DNA of 64,000 bases from Shouchella sp047238345 (GCF_047238345.1 NZ_JBDFMQ010000002.1:1-64000), one strand, 5' to 3'. Positions 8,879 through 17,453 are shown, numbered from the stretch's first letter. The notes: generated from the sequence alone by a model not told the origin. Program-made: numbers and translations.

Positions 8879-9865
8879 TCACTCTATATCTGAAAATAAT
8901 TCATCGGCAATGCGCTGAGCTTTTTCCATCTCTTCTTGAGAAAAATCATAGGCTTCTTGTGCATTCATCAGCGTATGTTCTTGAAACGTAGTTTGGAGCT
9001 CATTTACGTATGCGTCATCTAATGCCAGCTGTTCGGTGGCCTCATTCCATTTCTCCACAATTTCTTGGGGCATATCCGGTGGTCCGTAAAGCATATGGAC
9101 AACAGGAAACTCCACGTCATATCCTTGTTCGACTGTTGTTTCAAGCTCAGGCGCAAGCGTATCCCGCTCATTTGCTAACACCCCGAGGGCTTTAAAATCA
9201 CCTGACTCTATGTAATTTAAGACATTTCCAACCCCCGTTACAGCAAAATCAATTTGATTTCCTAGTAATCCTGTCATACGATCTGATTCACTTCCAACAT
9301 CTAAAATTTTGATTTCCGTATCCGTTTCAAGCCCTAATAATTCCCCCATAAAATGTGTGGTTCCGCCAATTTGAGAACCATAAATCACATCATTTGGATT
9401 GTTCCGGGCGTATTCTACCAGGTCTTCTAAGCTGTTATAAGGAGACTGAGCGCTTGTCACAAAGACTTGATTAACCGAAGAGTACGACCCAATTGTTGTT
9501 AAAGCATTCGTGCTAAATTCTAATTGACGAACAGCATAAGCAGAATGAAGGGCTTGATGGTGAAACAATAACCGATACCCGGTCTTATCGGCTGATCGGA
9601 CATTTTCAAAAGCAAGTGCACCACCTGCCGTCGCCTGATTAACGATGACAATGTTTGCTCCTAGATATTTTGGGAGATGTTTTGCCATTACGCGTGCCGC
9701 TGTGTCCGTTTGGCCACCGGGGCTCGCCGGAACGTAGACTTCGATTGTCTGATTCGGATATGCTTCAATCTCTGCTTCGGTTGCTTGCTTGCCCTCTGAA
9801 GAGGAGCAGGCAGCAAATACGACCGCAATGAAGCCAATCGTAGCTGCCCTCTCTATTCTCCACAT
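8879..9865 (-). CDS. tctC: Tripartite tricarboxylate transporter substrate-binding lipoprotein TctC
   Basis: A 328-aa exported binding protein. Residues 1-20 are a lipoprotein signal with lipobox VFAAC (Cys20), anchoring it outside the membrane. The mature domain has the Bug/TctC hallmarks: YPNQTIEVYVPASPGGQTD at the start, then NQATAGGALAF and YGSQIGGTTHFMGELLG. These proteins bind carboxylates or related ligands and deliver them to TctAB. Translation starts behind GGGAGGATG. It sits between the dehydratase gene and tctB. The ligand is inferred to be an aldarate such as glucarate or galactarate from operon content. Confidence 0.92.
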   Translation of the reverse strand: MWRIERAATIGFIAVVFAACSSSEGKQATEAEIEAYPNQTIEVYVPASPGGQTDTAARVMAKHLPKYLGANIVIVNQATAGGALAFENVRSADKTGYRLLFHHQALHSAYAVRQLEFSTNALTTIGSYSSVNQVFVTSAQSPYNSLEDLVEYARNNPNDVIYGSQIGGTTHFMGELLGLETDTEIKILDVGSESDRMTGLLGNQIDFAVTGVGNVLNYIESGDFKALGVLANERDTLAPELETTVEQGYDVEFPVVHMLYGPPDMPQEIVEKWNEATEQLALDDAYVNELQTTFQEHTLMNAQEAYDFSQEEMEKAQRIADELFSDIE

Positions 9866-9878
9866 AATTCATCCTCCC

Positions 9879-11048
9879 TTACACTCTTATTTGGGATGTT
9901 CGATCTTGCAGTTGATGGACTGACACGTCGCCCCAACGTAAGTCTGGAACACGGTAGGTTTCGATTTTTTCCCAATCAAGTTCAACACCAATTCCAGGTA
10001 CATTACGGTTAGGCAACGTCAAGTAACCGTTCTCATATTTAATTTTGCTTGTTACAATGTCATCAACATAAAGTTCAGGACCTGTAGGATCAGATGTATA
10101 GTTTAAATGAGGTAGTGCTGCGCCAAAATGTGCCATGGCAGCTGTGCCAATTGATAACTCTTGTGTCGTACCAATAAGTACACTTTTTCCAGCTACTTCG
10201 GCCGCATAAGCCGCCTTTCGTGCAGCTGTTAAACCTCCTATAAAGACTGGAGCAATATTAAAAATGTCAACCGAGTCCTTTTTGATCATCTCGTATTGTT
10301 GCCTCGGGCTCCATACGTGCTCACTAACAGGAAATTCACATTGTAAACGGAAATGGTTTAATCCCTCGTAATCATTCCAAAACGCGGGACTCTCCACCAA
10401 TTCAAAGCGATACTTTGCGAGTCGTTTTGTTGCTCTTAAAGCATCTTTCCAATCTAATAGGTGACTAAAGTCGAGTGATTTAATGGTCACTTTTGTCCCA
10501 AACTCCGATTGAATGCGATCAAGGAACGCTTCGTCAGCATCTACATTTTTCCCCACATACAAACGGAACGTATCAAACCCTTGTTCCAATCGTGTGCGCA
10601 CCACGTCAATGTTTTCTTCAACTTCATCCATAAAGCGATGCCTAAAAATCGGATAACAGACTTTTATCTTTTCGCGCTGCCGCCCCCCTAGTAGATCAGA
10701 CATGGATATACCAAGGAATTTACTACATGCATCATACAACGCCGTATCGACGCCGTTCCGGATGAAACTTCCTTTTTCGTAGTAATATAGCGCTTGAGGG
10801 AAGTTCAAATCCAATTCTCGATTAATCGCCGCTGTATCAAATGGGTTTTTTCCTATGAGAATCGATTGTAGTGTGGCCTCTAAATCTTTCATATCCACAG
10901 AGTATCGCGGTAAATGAGAGAAATCAGACATTTCTCCTATACCCATGATGCCCTCATTTGTCTCAAGTTGAACAATGACATGTTTATTAACAAACCCTGT
11001 ATGTCGCGGCACACCTACCGCAATCAATGTTACATTTGAAATCTTCAC
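9879..11048 (-). CDS. Enolase-superfamily (mandelate racemase/MLE) dehydratase, atypical active site
   Basis: A 389-aa two-domain protein starting at GTG 11048 behind GAGGAGGGG. Residues 1-~130 are the capping domain, and the rest is the barrel. Metal ligands appear as D193 (SLDFSH), E219 (LVESP) and E243 (SEHV). The family motif GGLTAARKAA follows. The C-terminal region (ELSIGTAAMAHFGAALPHL) resembles glucarate dehydratases. Oddly, the K-x-K normally on the second barrel strand is replaced by R-L-Y (FRLYVG, 161-166), and the usual C-terminal catalytic His position reads GTTQE. By operon context it should dehydrate an aldarate to 5-keto-4-deoxyglucarate, but the altered residues leave the exact reaction open. 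Confidence 0.82.
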   Translation of the reverse strand: MKISNVTLIAVGVPRHTGFVNKHVIVQLETNEGIMGIGEMSDFSHLPRYSVDMKDLEATLQSILIGKNPFDTAAINRELDLNFPQALYYYEKGSFIRNGVDTALYDACSKFLGISMSDLLGGRQREKIKVCYPIFRHRFMDEVEENIDVVRTRLEQGFDTFRLYVGKNVDADEAFLDRIQSEFGTKVTIKSLDFSHLLDWKDALRATKRLAKYRFELVESPAFWNDYEGLNHFRLQCEFPVSEHVWSPRQQYEMIKKDSVDIFNIAPVFIGGLTAARKAAYAAEVAGKSVLIGTTQELSIGTAAMAHFGAALPHLNYTSDPTGPELYVDDIVTSKIKYENGYLTLPNRNVPGIGVELDWEKIETYRVPDLRWGDVSVHQLQDRTSQIRV

Positions 11049-11060
11049 GTTAACCCCTCC

Positions 11061-12521
11061 TCATGACCCTTTAATAAATACGGTTTTCAATTCCGTAAAG
11101 AACTCAATTGCCGCTGTACCTTGCTCACGAGAATGAGAACTCGATTGCTTCATCCCTCCAAAGGGGGCTTGTAATTCTACACCTGCACTTTCCGCGTTCA
11201 CTCTAATCAACCCCGCATCCATATCGTCAATAAACGTCATCATTTTCGTAATATTGCTTGTGAAAATGGAGGCACTTAACCCAAATTTCGAATCGTTTGC
11301 CACTTCCAAGGCTTCTTCTAACCCGTCCACTTTGATTAACGCCAATACCGGTCCAAAGATTTCTTCTTGTGCAATGCTCATGCTTGAATCAACGTCATCA
11401 AAAATTGCTGGTGATACATAATAGCCTTTAGCGAGTTCTTTCTCTTCCAAACGATCGCCACCATATAAAAGGGTTGCTCCCTCTGTTTTGCCTTTCTCAA
11501 TGTAAGAAAGGACTGTATCTAACTGGCTAGCGCTCACACTTGGTCCCATCCAACTTCCTGTTTCAAGTCCATTTCCAACCTTCAGTTCACTAACTTTTCC
11601 GACTAATTTATCTTTAAAAGCGTCATACACTTTCTGATCGACAATGACACGGCTTGTAGCGGTACACTTCTGTCCAGTTGACTTTAATCCGCCACTAATC
11701 GTTGCGTCAACGGCTAAATCAAGGTCTGCATCTTCTGCAACAATCACAGGGTTTTTTCCACCCATTTCAAGTTGATATTTGCCTCCCCTGGAAAGAACCG
11801 CTTGGCCAACTCGCTGACCCACACCATCTGATCCTGTAAACGTAATTCCATCAACGAGTGGATGATCCGACAACCCCTGACCAATGATTGACCCACTACC
11901 AGTGATAAAATTGATGACACCTTTTGGAAATCCAGCCTCCATCAAGCATTCCATTACTTTATAAGCTGTAATCGCCGCTTCTGAAGCAGGTTTTAAGATA
12001 ACCGCATTTCCATAAACTAACGCTGGGGCCATCTTCCAGACTGGAATGGCAACAGGAAAATTCCAAGGTGTAATGACGCCAACAACACCTAATGGACGAC
12101 GCGTTGTAAACATAAATGCATCCGGATCTGTTGAAGGGATAACATCACCTGTTTTTCTCATGCCTTCACCTGCGTAATAACGTAAGATGGCGACGCCTCT
12201 TGCGGTTTCACCTTTCGCTTCAGGTAACGTTTTCCCCATTTCTCTTGTCATGGTTGTCGCGATTTCTTCTATTCGAGATTCAAGAATATCAGCCGCTTTA
12301 AAGAGAATTGCGCCTCTTGCAGCACCCGTTTCTTTACGCCACAGCTTTTGCGCTTCTGCAGCTGATTGAACAGCGTTTTCTAAATCCTCTTCACCAGAAA
12401 GTTGAAAATGTCCGACAATCTCATTCGTGTTTGCAGGGTTGATGCTTTTATCCGTTTTTCCTGATGTACTCGTCACCCAGTTTCCACTGATAAGGTTTTT
12501 TATCGTTACCTCTTCTACCAC
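11061..12521 (-). CDS. 2-oxoglutarate semialdehyde (2,5-dioxovalerate) dehydrogenase, ALDH family
   Basis: A 486-aa NAD(P)-dependent aldehyde dehydrogenase. I place the start at GTG 12521, 7 nt after AAAGGAGAG; an upstream ATG (12569) would overlap the preceding gene. Catalytic Cys286 lies in TGQKCTATSR and general-base Glu252 in QLEMGGKNP, and the cofactor motif FTGSDGVGQRVG is intact. Following a 5-keto-4-deoxyglucarate dehydratase, the expected substrate is 2-oxoglutarate semialdehyde, giving 2-oxoglutarate for the TCA cycle, as with B. subtilis YcbD. The pathway role is inferred from context; ALDH family membership is clear. Confidence 0.9.
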   Translation of the reverse strand: MVEEVTIKNLISGNWVTSTSGKTDKSINPANTNEIVGHFQLSGEEDLENAVQSAAEAQKLWRKETGAARGAILFKAADILESRIEEIATTMTREMGKTLPEAKGETARGVAILRYYAGEGMRKTGDVIPSTDPDAFMFTTRRPLGVVGVITPWNFPVAIPVWKMAPALVYGNAVILKPASEAAITAYKVMECLMEAGFPKGVINFITGSGSIIGQGLSDHPLVDGITFTGSDGVGQRVGQAVLSRGGKYQLEMGGKNPVIVAEDADLDLAVDATISGGLKSTGQKCTATSRVIVDQKVYDAFKDKLVGKVSELKVGNGLETGSWMGPSVSASQLDTVLSYIEKGKTEGATLLYGGDRLEEKELAKGYYVSPAIFDDVDSSMSIAQEEIFGPVLALIKVDGLEEALEVANDSKFGLSASIFTSNITKMMTFIDDMDAGLIRVNAESAGVELQAPFGGMKQSSSHSREQGTAAIEFFTELKTVFIKGS

Positions 12522-12538
12522 TACGATCTCTCCTTTAT

Positions 12539-13456
12539 CTATCGATTTTGTACCGGTGTTAATCCCCATGTTTCTAATAAGGTCAACACTTCTTGTCGGT
12601 CTTGTTTATTCAAAGGTGCTACAGGCTCTCTTGTTGTTCCAGCTGTTAACCCAACTGCCTCCATGGCTTCTTTTATCACAACAACATTGTTTCCGTTATG
12701 GTATTTAGCGCGAAGATCCTCAAATGGCAAAACATACTCCCAAACATCCCAAGCTACTTCATAATTCTTTGATTTTAGCGCCTCAAGCAACTCAAAAGCT
12801 TTACTCGGTAAGATGTTCACAAGACCTGAAGTGAAACCAACAGCTCCGGCTTGCCAAAAATAAGGCGCCCATTTTTCTGCTGTTCCACAAATCCAAGCAA
12901 TATTATGAGATTTGGGTACCTCGCGAACTAATTTTGTAAAACGAGGCAAATCGTTGATCGCGTATTTAACACCAACAAACTTCTCAATCGGAGCCAATTC
13001 TTTTATCACGTCGTCAGAAATATTGGGATCTTTAAAATAAACGAGGGATGGCAAATCGACTTGTTCAATAATTGATTGGAAATATTGGACCGTCCCTCTT
13101 GAGGTTATATAGGGGTGTACCGGCATGTGAATCATAATGGCATCTGCTCCTGCTTCTTTCGCAAAGTTTCCTAATTCTACAGCGGTTGGCACGGCGTAGC
13201 CAACACCTGCAACCACCAGCGCGCGCCCATCTACATACTTCACAACACGTTGAATTTCTTCTTTAGCCTCTTCGATGGAGAGTGCATAAAACTCGCTTGT
13301 ATTGCCGCAAGGAACCACAACTTCTAAATCATTGTCAATGAGGTAATCAATATTTTCTTTCACGCCACTCCAATTGATGCTTAGATCCTCATGAAACGTT
13401 GTAATTGGAATCGCTGATATTGTTTGCAGTTTTTTTGAAAATGCCTGATAGTCCAT
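12539..13456 (-). CDS. kdgD: 5-dehydro-4-deoxyglucarate dehydratase (DapA/NAL superfamily)
   Basis: A 305-aa class I aldolase-fold protein starting at ATG 13456 behind AAGGAGGT; the ATG 15 nt upstream would begin before that site. Schiff-base Lys164 (VGVKYAIND) and Tyr140 (SLVYFKDP) occupy the usual positions, and the GNTSEFYALS segment replaces the GTTGE motif of DapA, as in KdgD proteins. KdgD converts 5-keto-4-deoxyglucarate to 2-oxoglutarate semialdehyde with loss of CO2 and water. It is preceded by its GntR regulator and followed by the dehydrogenase for its product. The operon context makes KdgD more likely than DapA. Confidence 0.85.
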   Translation of the reverse strand: MDYQAFSKKLQTISAIPITTFHEDLSINWSGVKENIDYLIDNDLEVVVPCGNTSEFYALSIEEAKEEIQRVVKYVDGRALVVAGVGYAVPTAVELGNFAKEAGADAIMIHMPVHPYITSRGTVQYFQSIIEQVDLPSLVYFKDPNISDDVIKELAPIEKFVGVKYAINDLPRFTKLVREVPKSHNIAWICGTAEKWAPYFWQAGAVGFTSGLVNILPSKAFELLEALKSKNYEVAWDVWEYVLPFEDLRAKYHNGNNVVVIKEAMEAVGLTAGTTREPVAPLNKQDRQEVLTLLETWGLTPVQNR

Positions 13457-13514
13457 ATAGACCTCCTTCATTTGAATGCGTTATCATTTTTAACTAGAGA
13501 GGATGAACCCCCTA

Positions 13515-14201
13515 TCATTCTTTCTGATGCGATAGAATAAATTCAGTCGTACGTAAGATGTGATCTTTCATTAACTGTTCTGCTAATGCGCCATCACGCT
13601 GTTTAATGGCTTGAAAAATGGCAGCATGCTCAACATACCCTTCACTTACTTCTTTCTCATATGAAAGTGCACGCTTTCGAAACGCTTGATCAAACGCCCT
13701 CACGTTATTTAACATGTTTTTGATCATGCCATTTTCGGCATGTTTGACGATCATCTCGTGAAACATAGTATTTTGCTGGATTAACGCTTCTGTCTGGTGA
13801 CTGTCTTTCAGTTTTTGCATCGTTTGAACTTGCTCCTCCATACGCTCCATTTCAGCATCTGTCATCTTCATTGCAGCCAACCGACAGCATAGTCCTTCAA
13901 TGGACGCTCGCAATAAAAGAATTTCCTCAATGGAGGTATTGGCATACTCGGAAACGTACGTCCCTTTTCGTGCAATGGTCTGAACAAAACCCTCATTCCC
14001 AAGAATGCGAAACGCTTCTTTAATTGGGGTTGTACTAATCCCCATTAACTGTGAGAGCTCTCGTTCTTTAAGATGATCACCAGGTAGGAAATAGCCGCTC
14101 ACAATGGCTTCTTTAATTTTTTCTACAGCGATCTCACGCAGTGACTTTACATTTTCAACACCTGAACTGAAAAAATCTTGTGCCTGTTGTTGTTTTTGCA
14201 T
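13515..14201 (-). CDS. GntR/FadR-family (FCD) regulator of the aldarate operon
   Basis: A 228-aa regulator with start at ATG 14201, 7 nt from GGAGG; the longer in-frame ATG at 14237 lies inside the operator. Residues ~20-85 are a winged helix typical of GntR (AIVSGYFLPGDHLKERELSQ and TPIKEAFRILGNEGFV). Residues ~95-220 are the all-helical FCD ligand domain with metal-binding His positions (FHEMIVKH and YVEHAAIFQAI). It is the first gene of the operon and is followed by kdgD after 58 bp. Two copies of a palindrome lie directly upstream, so it probably represses itself and the operon until an aldarate or pathway intermediate binds. Confidence 0.9.
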   Translation of the reverse strand: MQKQQQAQDFFSSGVENVKSLREIAVEKIKEAIVSGYFLPGDHLKERELSQLMGISTTPIKEAFRILGNEGFVQTIARKGTYVSEYANTSIEEILLLRASIEGLCCRLAAMKMTDAEMERMEEQVQTMQKLKDSHQTEALIQQNTMFHEMIVKHAENGMIKNMLNNVRAFDQAFRKRALSYEKEVSEGYVEHAAIFQAIKQRDGALAEQLMKDHILRTTEFILSHQKE

Positions 14202-14214
14202 GTTTTGTTCCTCC

Positions 14215-14241
14215 AAATTTGATATCTGATATATCAAATTT
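14215..14241. promoter_or_regulatory. Operator copy 1 of the GntR regulator
   Basis: AAATTTGATAT and the facing ATATCAAATTT form an interrupted palindrome that includes the core ATATCTGATATATCA. It abuts the regulator's ribosome binding site, so bound protein would block transcription. Confidence 0.65.
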
Positions 14242-14299
14242 TACAGAGAGAAATTTCCGCTGTCAATGTAATAAGATCAAAAATCACCAATGCGATATC

Positions 14300-14319
14300 A
14301 TATCTGATATATCAGATAT
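14300..14319. promoter_or_regulatory. Operator copy 2 of the GntR regulator
   Basis: A perfect 20-bp palindrome ATATCTGATATATCAGATAT sharing its first 15 bases with operator copy 1, 78 bp further upstream (about seven helical turns). Confidence 0.65.
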
Positions 14320-14562
14320 TAAACATATATTAAATCCCCTAGTAACATTCTGTCAATAATAAAAAGCAAACTTTTTCATTTTTCTTTCCCTGTTCTTATT
14401 TCTCTAAAGCATTTCACTGAATTGTTCATTCTGTTAGATCCGCGTTTGTTAATAGCGCTCAATATCCCGCTTAACCACGGCCAAAGCGATAAACATGCCC
14501 TATTGCAACCTTTTTATTTTTATGAAAAACTAGTAGTAAAAAATGAAGGAGGCTTTGCCAAT

Positions 14563-14724
14563 ATGTTGGAGGAATACAGGCATTTAAAAGGCAAGAAATT
14601 GGCTGATCTTGAGATTCGCAAAGACGCCATCGTTTTAAAATTTGAAGATGATACGTTTTTAGACATTTATCTTGATAAGCATGCACAAGCATTAAAAACA
14701 TCGACAAACACATTGAAATCTTAA
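14563..14724 (+). CDS. Small hypothetical protein, 53 aa
   Basis: I place the start at ATG 14563, 9 nt after GAAGGAGG; a longer in-frame version from 14422 lacks a ribosome site. The sequence is soluble with alternating beta-type segments (LADLEIRKDAIVLKFEDDTF). No family recognised. It ends 18 bp before a good terminator, making it a single-gene transcription unit. The clean ribosome site and terminator support a real gene. Confidence 0.65.
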   Translation: MLEEYRHLKGKKLADLEIRKDAIVLKFEDDTFLDIYLDKHAQALKTSTNTLKS

Positions 14725-14741
14725 TGACATTTTTTCCATAG

Positions 14742-14781
14742 AAAAAACAGCCTTAATGTGGATAAGCATAGGCTGTTTTTA
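14742..14781 (+). terminator. Rho-independent terminator
   Basis: AAAAACAGCCT and AGGCTGTTTTT pair over a 16-nt loop, with the T run included in the right arm. Confidence 0.85.
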
Positions 14782-14894
14782 TCAAGGCTTAACTTGAAAT
14801 TGTTCTTGCATGGTCTTTTCCCTCACACACACGTTGCATATCTTATCTATGAGTACCGACGTATTTACGATTTCACTTTTTTAATTAGGATGAA

Positions 14895-15020
14895 TTATGT
14901 TTTGGCTTTATGACCTTTGACAATCGTACTAAGTAAATTTGTTTCGTCTGTGGTTAATTTTCTTTTTAGTTTCTCTTCAAATTCAGAGATCAACTGAATC
15001 AGCCATTCATCCTTTTTCAT
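14895..15020 (-). CDS. Small hypothetical protein, 41 aa
   Basis: ATG 15020 follows a strong GAGAGGGGGGA ribosome site. The product is charged and helical (MKKDEWLIQLISEFEEKLKR, then LTTDETNLLSTIV). It resembles short sporulation- or stress-induced Bacillus proteins in size and composition, but I cannot name a family. It converges with the gene at 14563. Confidence 0.55.
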   Translation of the reverse strand: MKKDEWLIQLISEFEEKLKRKLTTDETNLLSTIVKGHKAKT

Positions 15021-15155
15021 AGATTCCCCCCTCTCTTCTAACTATCTTCTATTATCTATTTCTAGACGTTCAGCGCAAGGTTTTTTTAAAAAGCCCCTCA
15101 CTTAATTAGAGTCGGGAAGATCATAGCCGAATGGGTTTATGCATGTCTTAAGAGA

Positions 15156-15434
15156 TTGGGTGTTGCGTCACTGAAATCAGTATGCTTCACTTATGAAGAT
15201 TTTATTATTGAACGCCGTCCATACGGGCGTTTTTTAAATTCGGCAGAAATAGAACAAAGGGTGCAGGCTGGTGAAGAGATTGTCTGCGGTCATTTCGGAG
15301 AGCTCGTCCATGGACCTGGTGAACTGTTCATGCTATATGGGAGCTTTGTCTACGCCTTAGCCATCTACCCCGTAATCTTCACAGTCATTTTTCTCATCTT
15401 ACTCAATGCGCTTAGAAAAAAGGCGAACATCTAA
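15156..15434 (+). CDS. Possible small membrane protein, start uncertain
   Basis: The frame reads plausibly as a soluble N-terminal stretch (FIIERRPYGRFLNSAEIEQR) followed by one membrane segment (FVYALAIYPVIFTVIFLILL) and a basic end. There is no ATG; the best start is TTG 15156, without a good ribosome site. It may be the 3' remnant of a longer gene. An internal ACGCC...GGCGTTTTTT hairpin also resembles a terminator. Confidence 0.35.
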   Translation: MGVASLKSVCFTYEDFIIERRPYGRFLNSAEIEQRVQAGEEIVCGHFGELVHGPGELFMLYGSFVYALAIYPVIFTVIFLILLNALRKKANI

Positions 15435-15487
15435 TCTTTCCTATGCTTACTAAAACATGAGCTTAGCATGACCCTGAACTCATGGAA

Positions 15488-15668
15488 CTAGGATACATTG
15501 GTTCTGAGACTGGAAAGAGAAAGGATCGTACCTGTAATTCCTAAAACCAATACTGTAATAAGAATAATATTGTTGCTTAATGAGGAAAAAATTGAAGCAA
15601 AAAATAACGTTATAACACTAAGACTGACTGTAAAAAACACCTAAACCTAAGAGTATGTTCTTTTTCAT
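15488..15668 (-). pseudogene. Two-helix membrane protein broken by a 4-bp tandem duplication
   Basis: From ATG 15668 (behind AAGGTG) the frame reads MKKNILLGLGVFYS and then stops after a few codons. In the next frame the sequence continues as LSVITLFFASIFSS and a second hydrophobic segment (IILITVLVLGITGTILSL) to a stop at 15488. The break coincides with GACTGACT (15622-15629); deleting one 4-bp copy joins the frames into a 58-aa protein with two membrane helices. Family unknown. Confidence 0.6.
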
Positions 15669-15864
15669 ACTCACTGCACCTTTTTTAAATTAAAAATTAT
15701 TACGTTCAAAAGGGTTATTAGCTTTCAAATGTTCAACCAGAGAGTATGGTCAGACTGTCTACTAAATAGATCCTTCTTTATTGTTGCAAATACAACAATA
15801 TTATGATTGAATAAACATAAATTTTCACTTGAAAAAGTTAATAAAGCGGGGAGTTGCGTAATGA

Positions 15865-16380
15865 ATGTCAGTAACCATAAAAGCATGTACAACAAACGAT
15901 TTAAAAGAACTTCAAGAACTAAGTATTGAAACATTTAATGATACATTCAAACAACAAAATTCTCCTGAAAACATGGCAGACTATTTGAATAAGGCGTTTA
16001 CTCTTGAAAAATTAAATGAAGAAATGTCTAATCGATTCTCAAATTTTTACTTTCTCTTTTATAAAAATAATCTTGCAGGTTATTTAAAAATCAATACGGG
16101 AGAAGCTCAATCAGAAATGATGGATAATGATTCTCTCGAAATAGAAAGAATCTATATCAAGAAAAATTATCAGAAACATGGACTCGGAAAACACCTTTAT
16201 AATCTTGCTATTAATTCTGCTTTAGATAAAAACAAAAATAATGTCTGGTTAGGTGTTTGGGAAAAAAATGATAATGCAATTGCCTTCTATCAAAAAATGG
16301 GATTTTCCCAAACGGGAAGCCATTCTTTCTTTATGGGTGATGAAGAACAAACGGACATAATTATGGTTAAAAAGCTATAA
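15865..16380 (+). CDS. paiA: Spermine/spermidine N-acetyltransferase PaiA-like (GNAT)
   Basis: A 171-aa GNAT acetyltransferase with strong resemblance along its length to B. subtilis PaiA: IETFNDTF near the N terminus, LEIERIYI, the acetyl-CoA loop QKHGLGKHL, and the ending KNDNAIAFYQKMGF...HSFFMGDEEQTD. PaiA acetylates polyamines, relieving their toxicity, and influences protease and sporulation regulation. The start follows GGGGAG. In B. subtilis paiA is paired with paiB; no paiB is present here. A DapA-family gene follows after 80 bp on the same strand but is probably independent. Confidence 0.87.
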   Translation: MSVTIKACTTNDLKELQELSIETFNDTFKQQNSPENMADYLNKAFTLEKLNEEMSNRFSNFYFLFYKNNLAGYLKINTGEAQSEMMDNDSLEIERIYIKKNYQKHGLGKHLYNLAINSALDKNKNNVWLGVWEKNDNAIAFYQKMGFSQTGSHSFFMGDEEQTDIIMVKKL

Positions 16381-16460
16381 TAATCAAATAAAATCTATAT
16401 ACCAAAACATTTTAAAATCCATTGAGTACAAATTCTTAAATAGTAAAAGAGGGACACAAA

Positions 16461-17285
16461 ATGCTAAGCGAAAAAGTTCATATTGCTGTACCAACAGCTT
16501 TTTTTGAAGATGAATCTATAAATGTTCAAGGAACAATAACGCATATAAAAGACCTATATAAACAAGGAGTAAAATCTGTTCTTGTCTCTGGAACTACAGG
16601 AGAACAGCACAGTCTAAACCTCCAAGAAAAAATTGAATTAATAAACGGATTAGAACTGCAAGAAGAACTCGTTAGTAATATGGAAGTTATCTTTGGTGTA
16701 GCTTCAATTAGACAGAAAGAAGCAGAGGAATTAGCTAAAAAGATTCGTCATTCAAAAATATCAGGTATCATGCTTGGGTATCCCCCTTATGTTATACCGA
16801 CTCAACAAGAAGCATTCGTTTATACAGAGAGGATTATTCACCTTAGTAATAAACCTACAATTTTATATAACAATCCAAAAAGAACTGGATTTGATTTATC
16901 AGAAAAAAGTATAATCCAATTAAGTACGAATGATTTAGTGGTTGGAATAAAAGATGCTGGCAATAAAGAAAAAGTTGAACGAATAAAAAAAGGTATGCAT
17001 AACAATTTATACTTTTATGCTGGTGGAGAACTGGATCTAGAAGAAAAAGTATTACACGGATATGATCGCCTTTCTTCCATTGCTGGAAATGTTTTACCGG
17101 CGGAAATTAGTCAATGGTTCCAAAAAATGCTTATGAAGCAAGTAGTAAGTAAACAAGAAAGCAAAATAATAGAAAATGTTATGGAACAAGTTTATCAAGG
17201 AAACGCTATTGTGAATCTGAAAATGCATATTAATAATAAGGGGATTGAAATGGGCGATTGCAGACATCCAATCGGAAACATTTAA
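16461..17285 (+). CDS. DapA/N-acetylneuraminate lyase superfamily protein
   Basis: A 274-aa class I aldolase-like enzyme, slightly shorter than typical DapA (~290 aa). The conserved GTTGEQ motif (44-49), Tyr136 (LYNNP) and Schiff-base Lys164 (GIKDAGN) are all present, so it should be catalytically competent on a pyruvate-type substrate. It differs clearly from the KdgD-like paralogue at 12.5 kb. DapA role versus a sugar-acid lyase cannot be settled: no lysine or sialic-acid genes are nearby. The C-terminal 190 bp overlap an opposing ORF. The start follows GAGGGAC. Confidence 0.8.
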   Translation: MLSEKVHIAVPTAFFEDESINVQGTITHIKDLYKQGVKSVLVSGTTGEQHSLNLQEKIELINGLELQEELVSNMEVIFGVASIRQKEAEELAKKIRHSKISGIMLGYPPYVIPTQQEAFVYTERIIHLSNKPTILYNNPKRTGFDLSEKSIIQLSTNDLVVGIKDAGNKEKVERIKKGMHNNLYFYAGGELDLEEKVLHGYDRLSSIAGNVLPAEISQWFQKMLMKQVVSKQESKIIENVMEQVYQGNAIVNLKMHINNKGIEMGDCRHPIGNI

Positions 17286-17453
17286 ACCCTTTGCTGGTTT
17301 TTTTGTCCTTTTCACCTCTGTATTTAATAGCAAAGCGATCTTATTTTTTATGAATTTCTTTATAAATTTAAAGCACAGCATAAAAATTGCTGCAATATAG
17401 AATGCCGCAGCGTACACAATCATTGTATAAATGAGAGTTTCAGAAATTATCAT
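17094..17453 (-). CDS. Possible membrane protein overlapping the DapA-like gene
   Basis: ATG 17453 follows AAGGGAG by 7 nt, and the first 35 residues form a convincing membrane anchor (TMIVYAAAFYIAAIFMLCF, then basic residues). The distal half is antisense to the DapA-like gene and may be fortuitous. Either the true gene is truncated or a convergent gene has run into its neighbour. Confidence 0.3.
   Translation of the reverse strand: MIISETLIYTMIVYAAAFYIAAIFMLCFKFIKKFIKNKIALLLNTEVKRTKKPAKGLNVSDWMSAIAHFNPLIINMHFQIHNSVSLINLFHNIFYYFAFLFTYYLLHKHFLEPLTNFRR

Noticed and set aside
16461..17285. Naming this gene dapA
   Set aside because: The active-site residues fit the superfamily, but no lysine-pathway genes are near and several related lyases share the same motifs.
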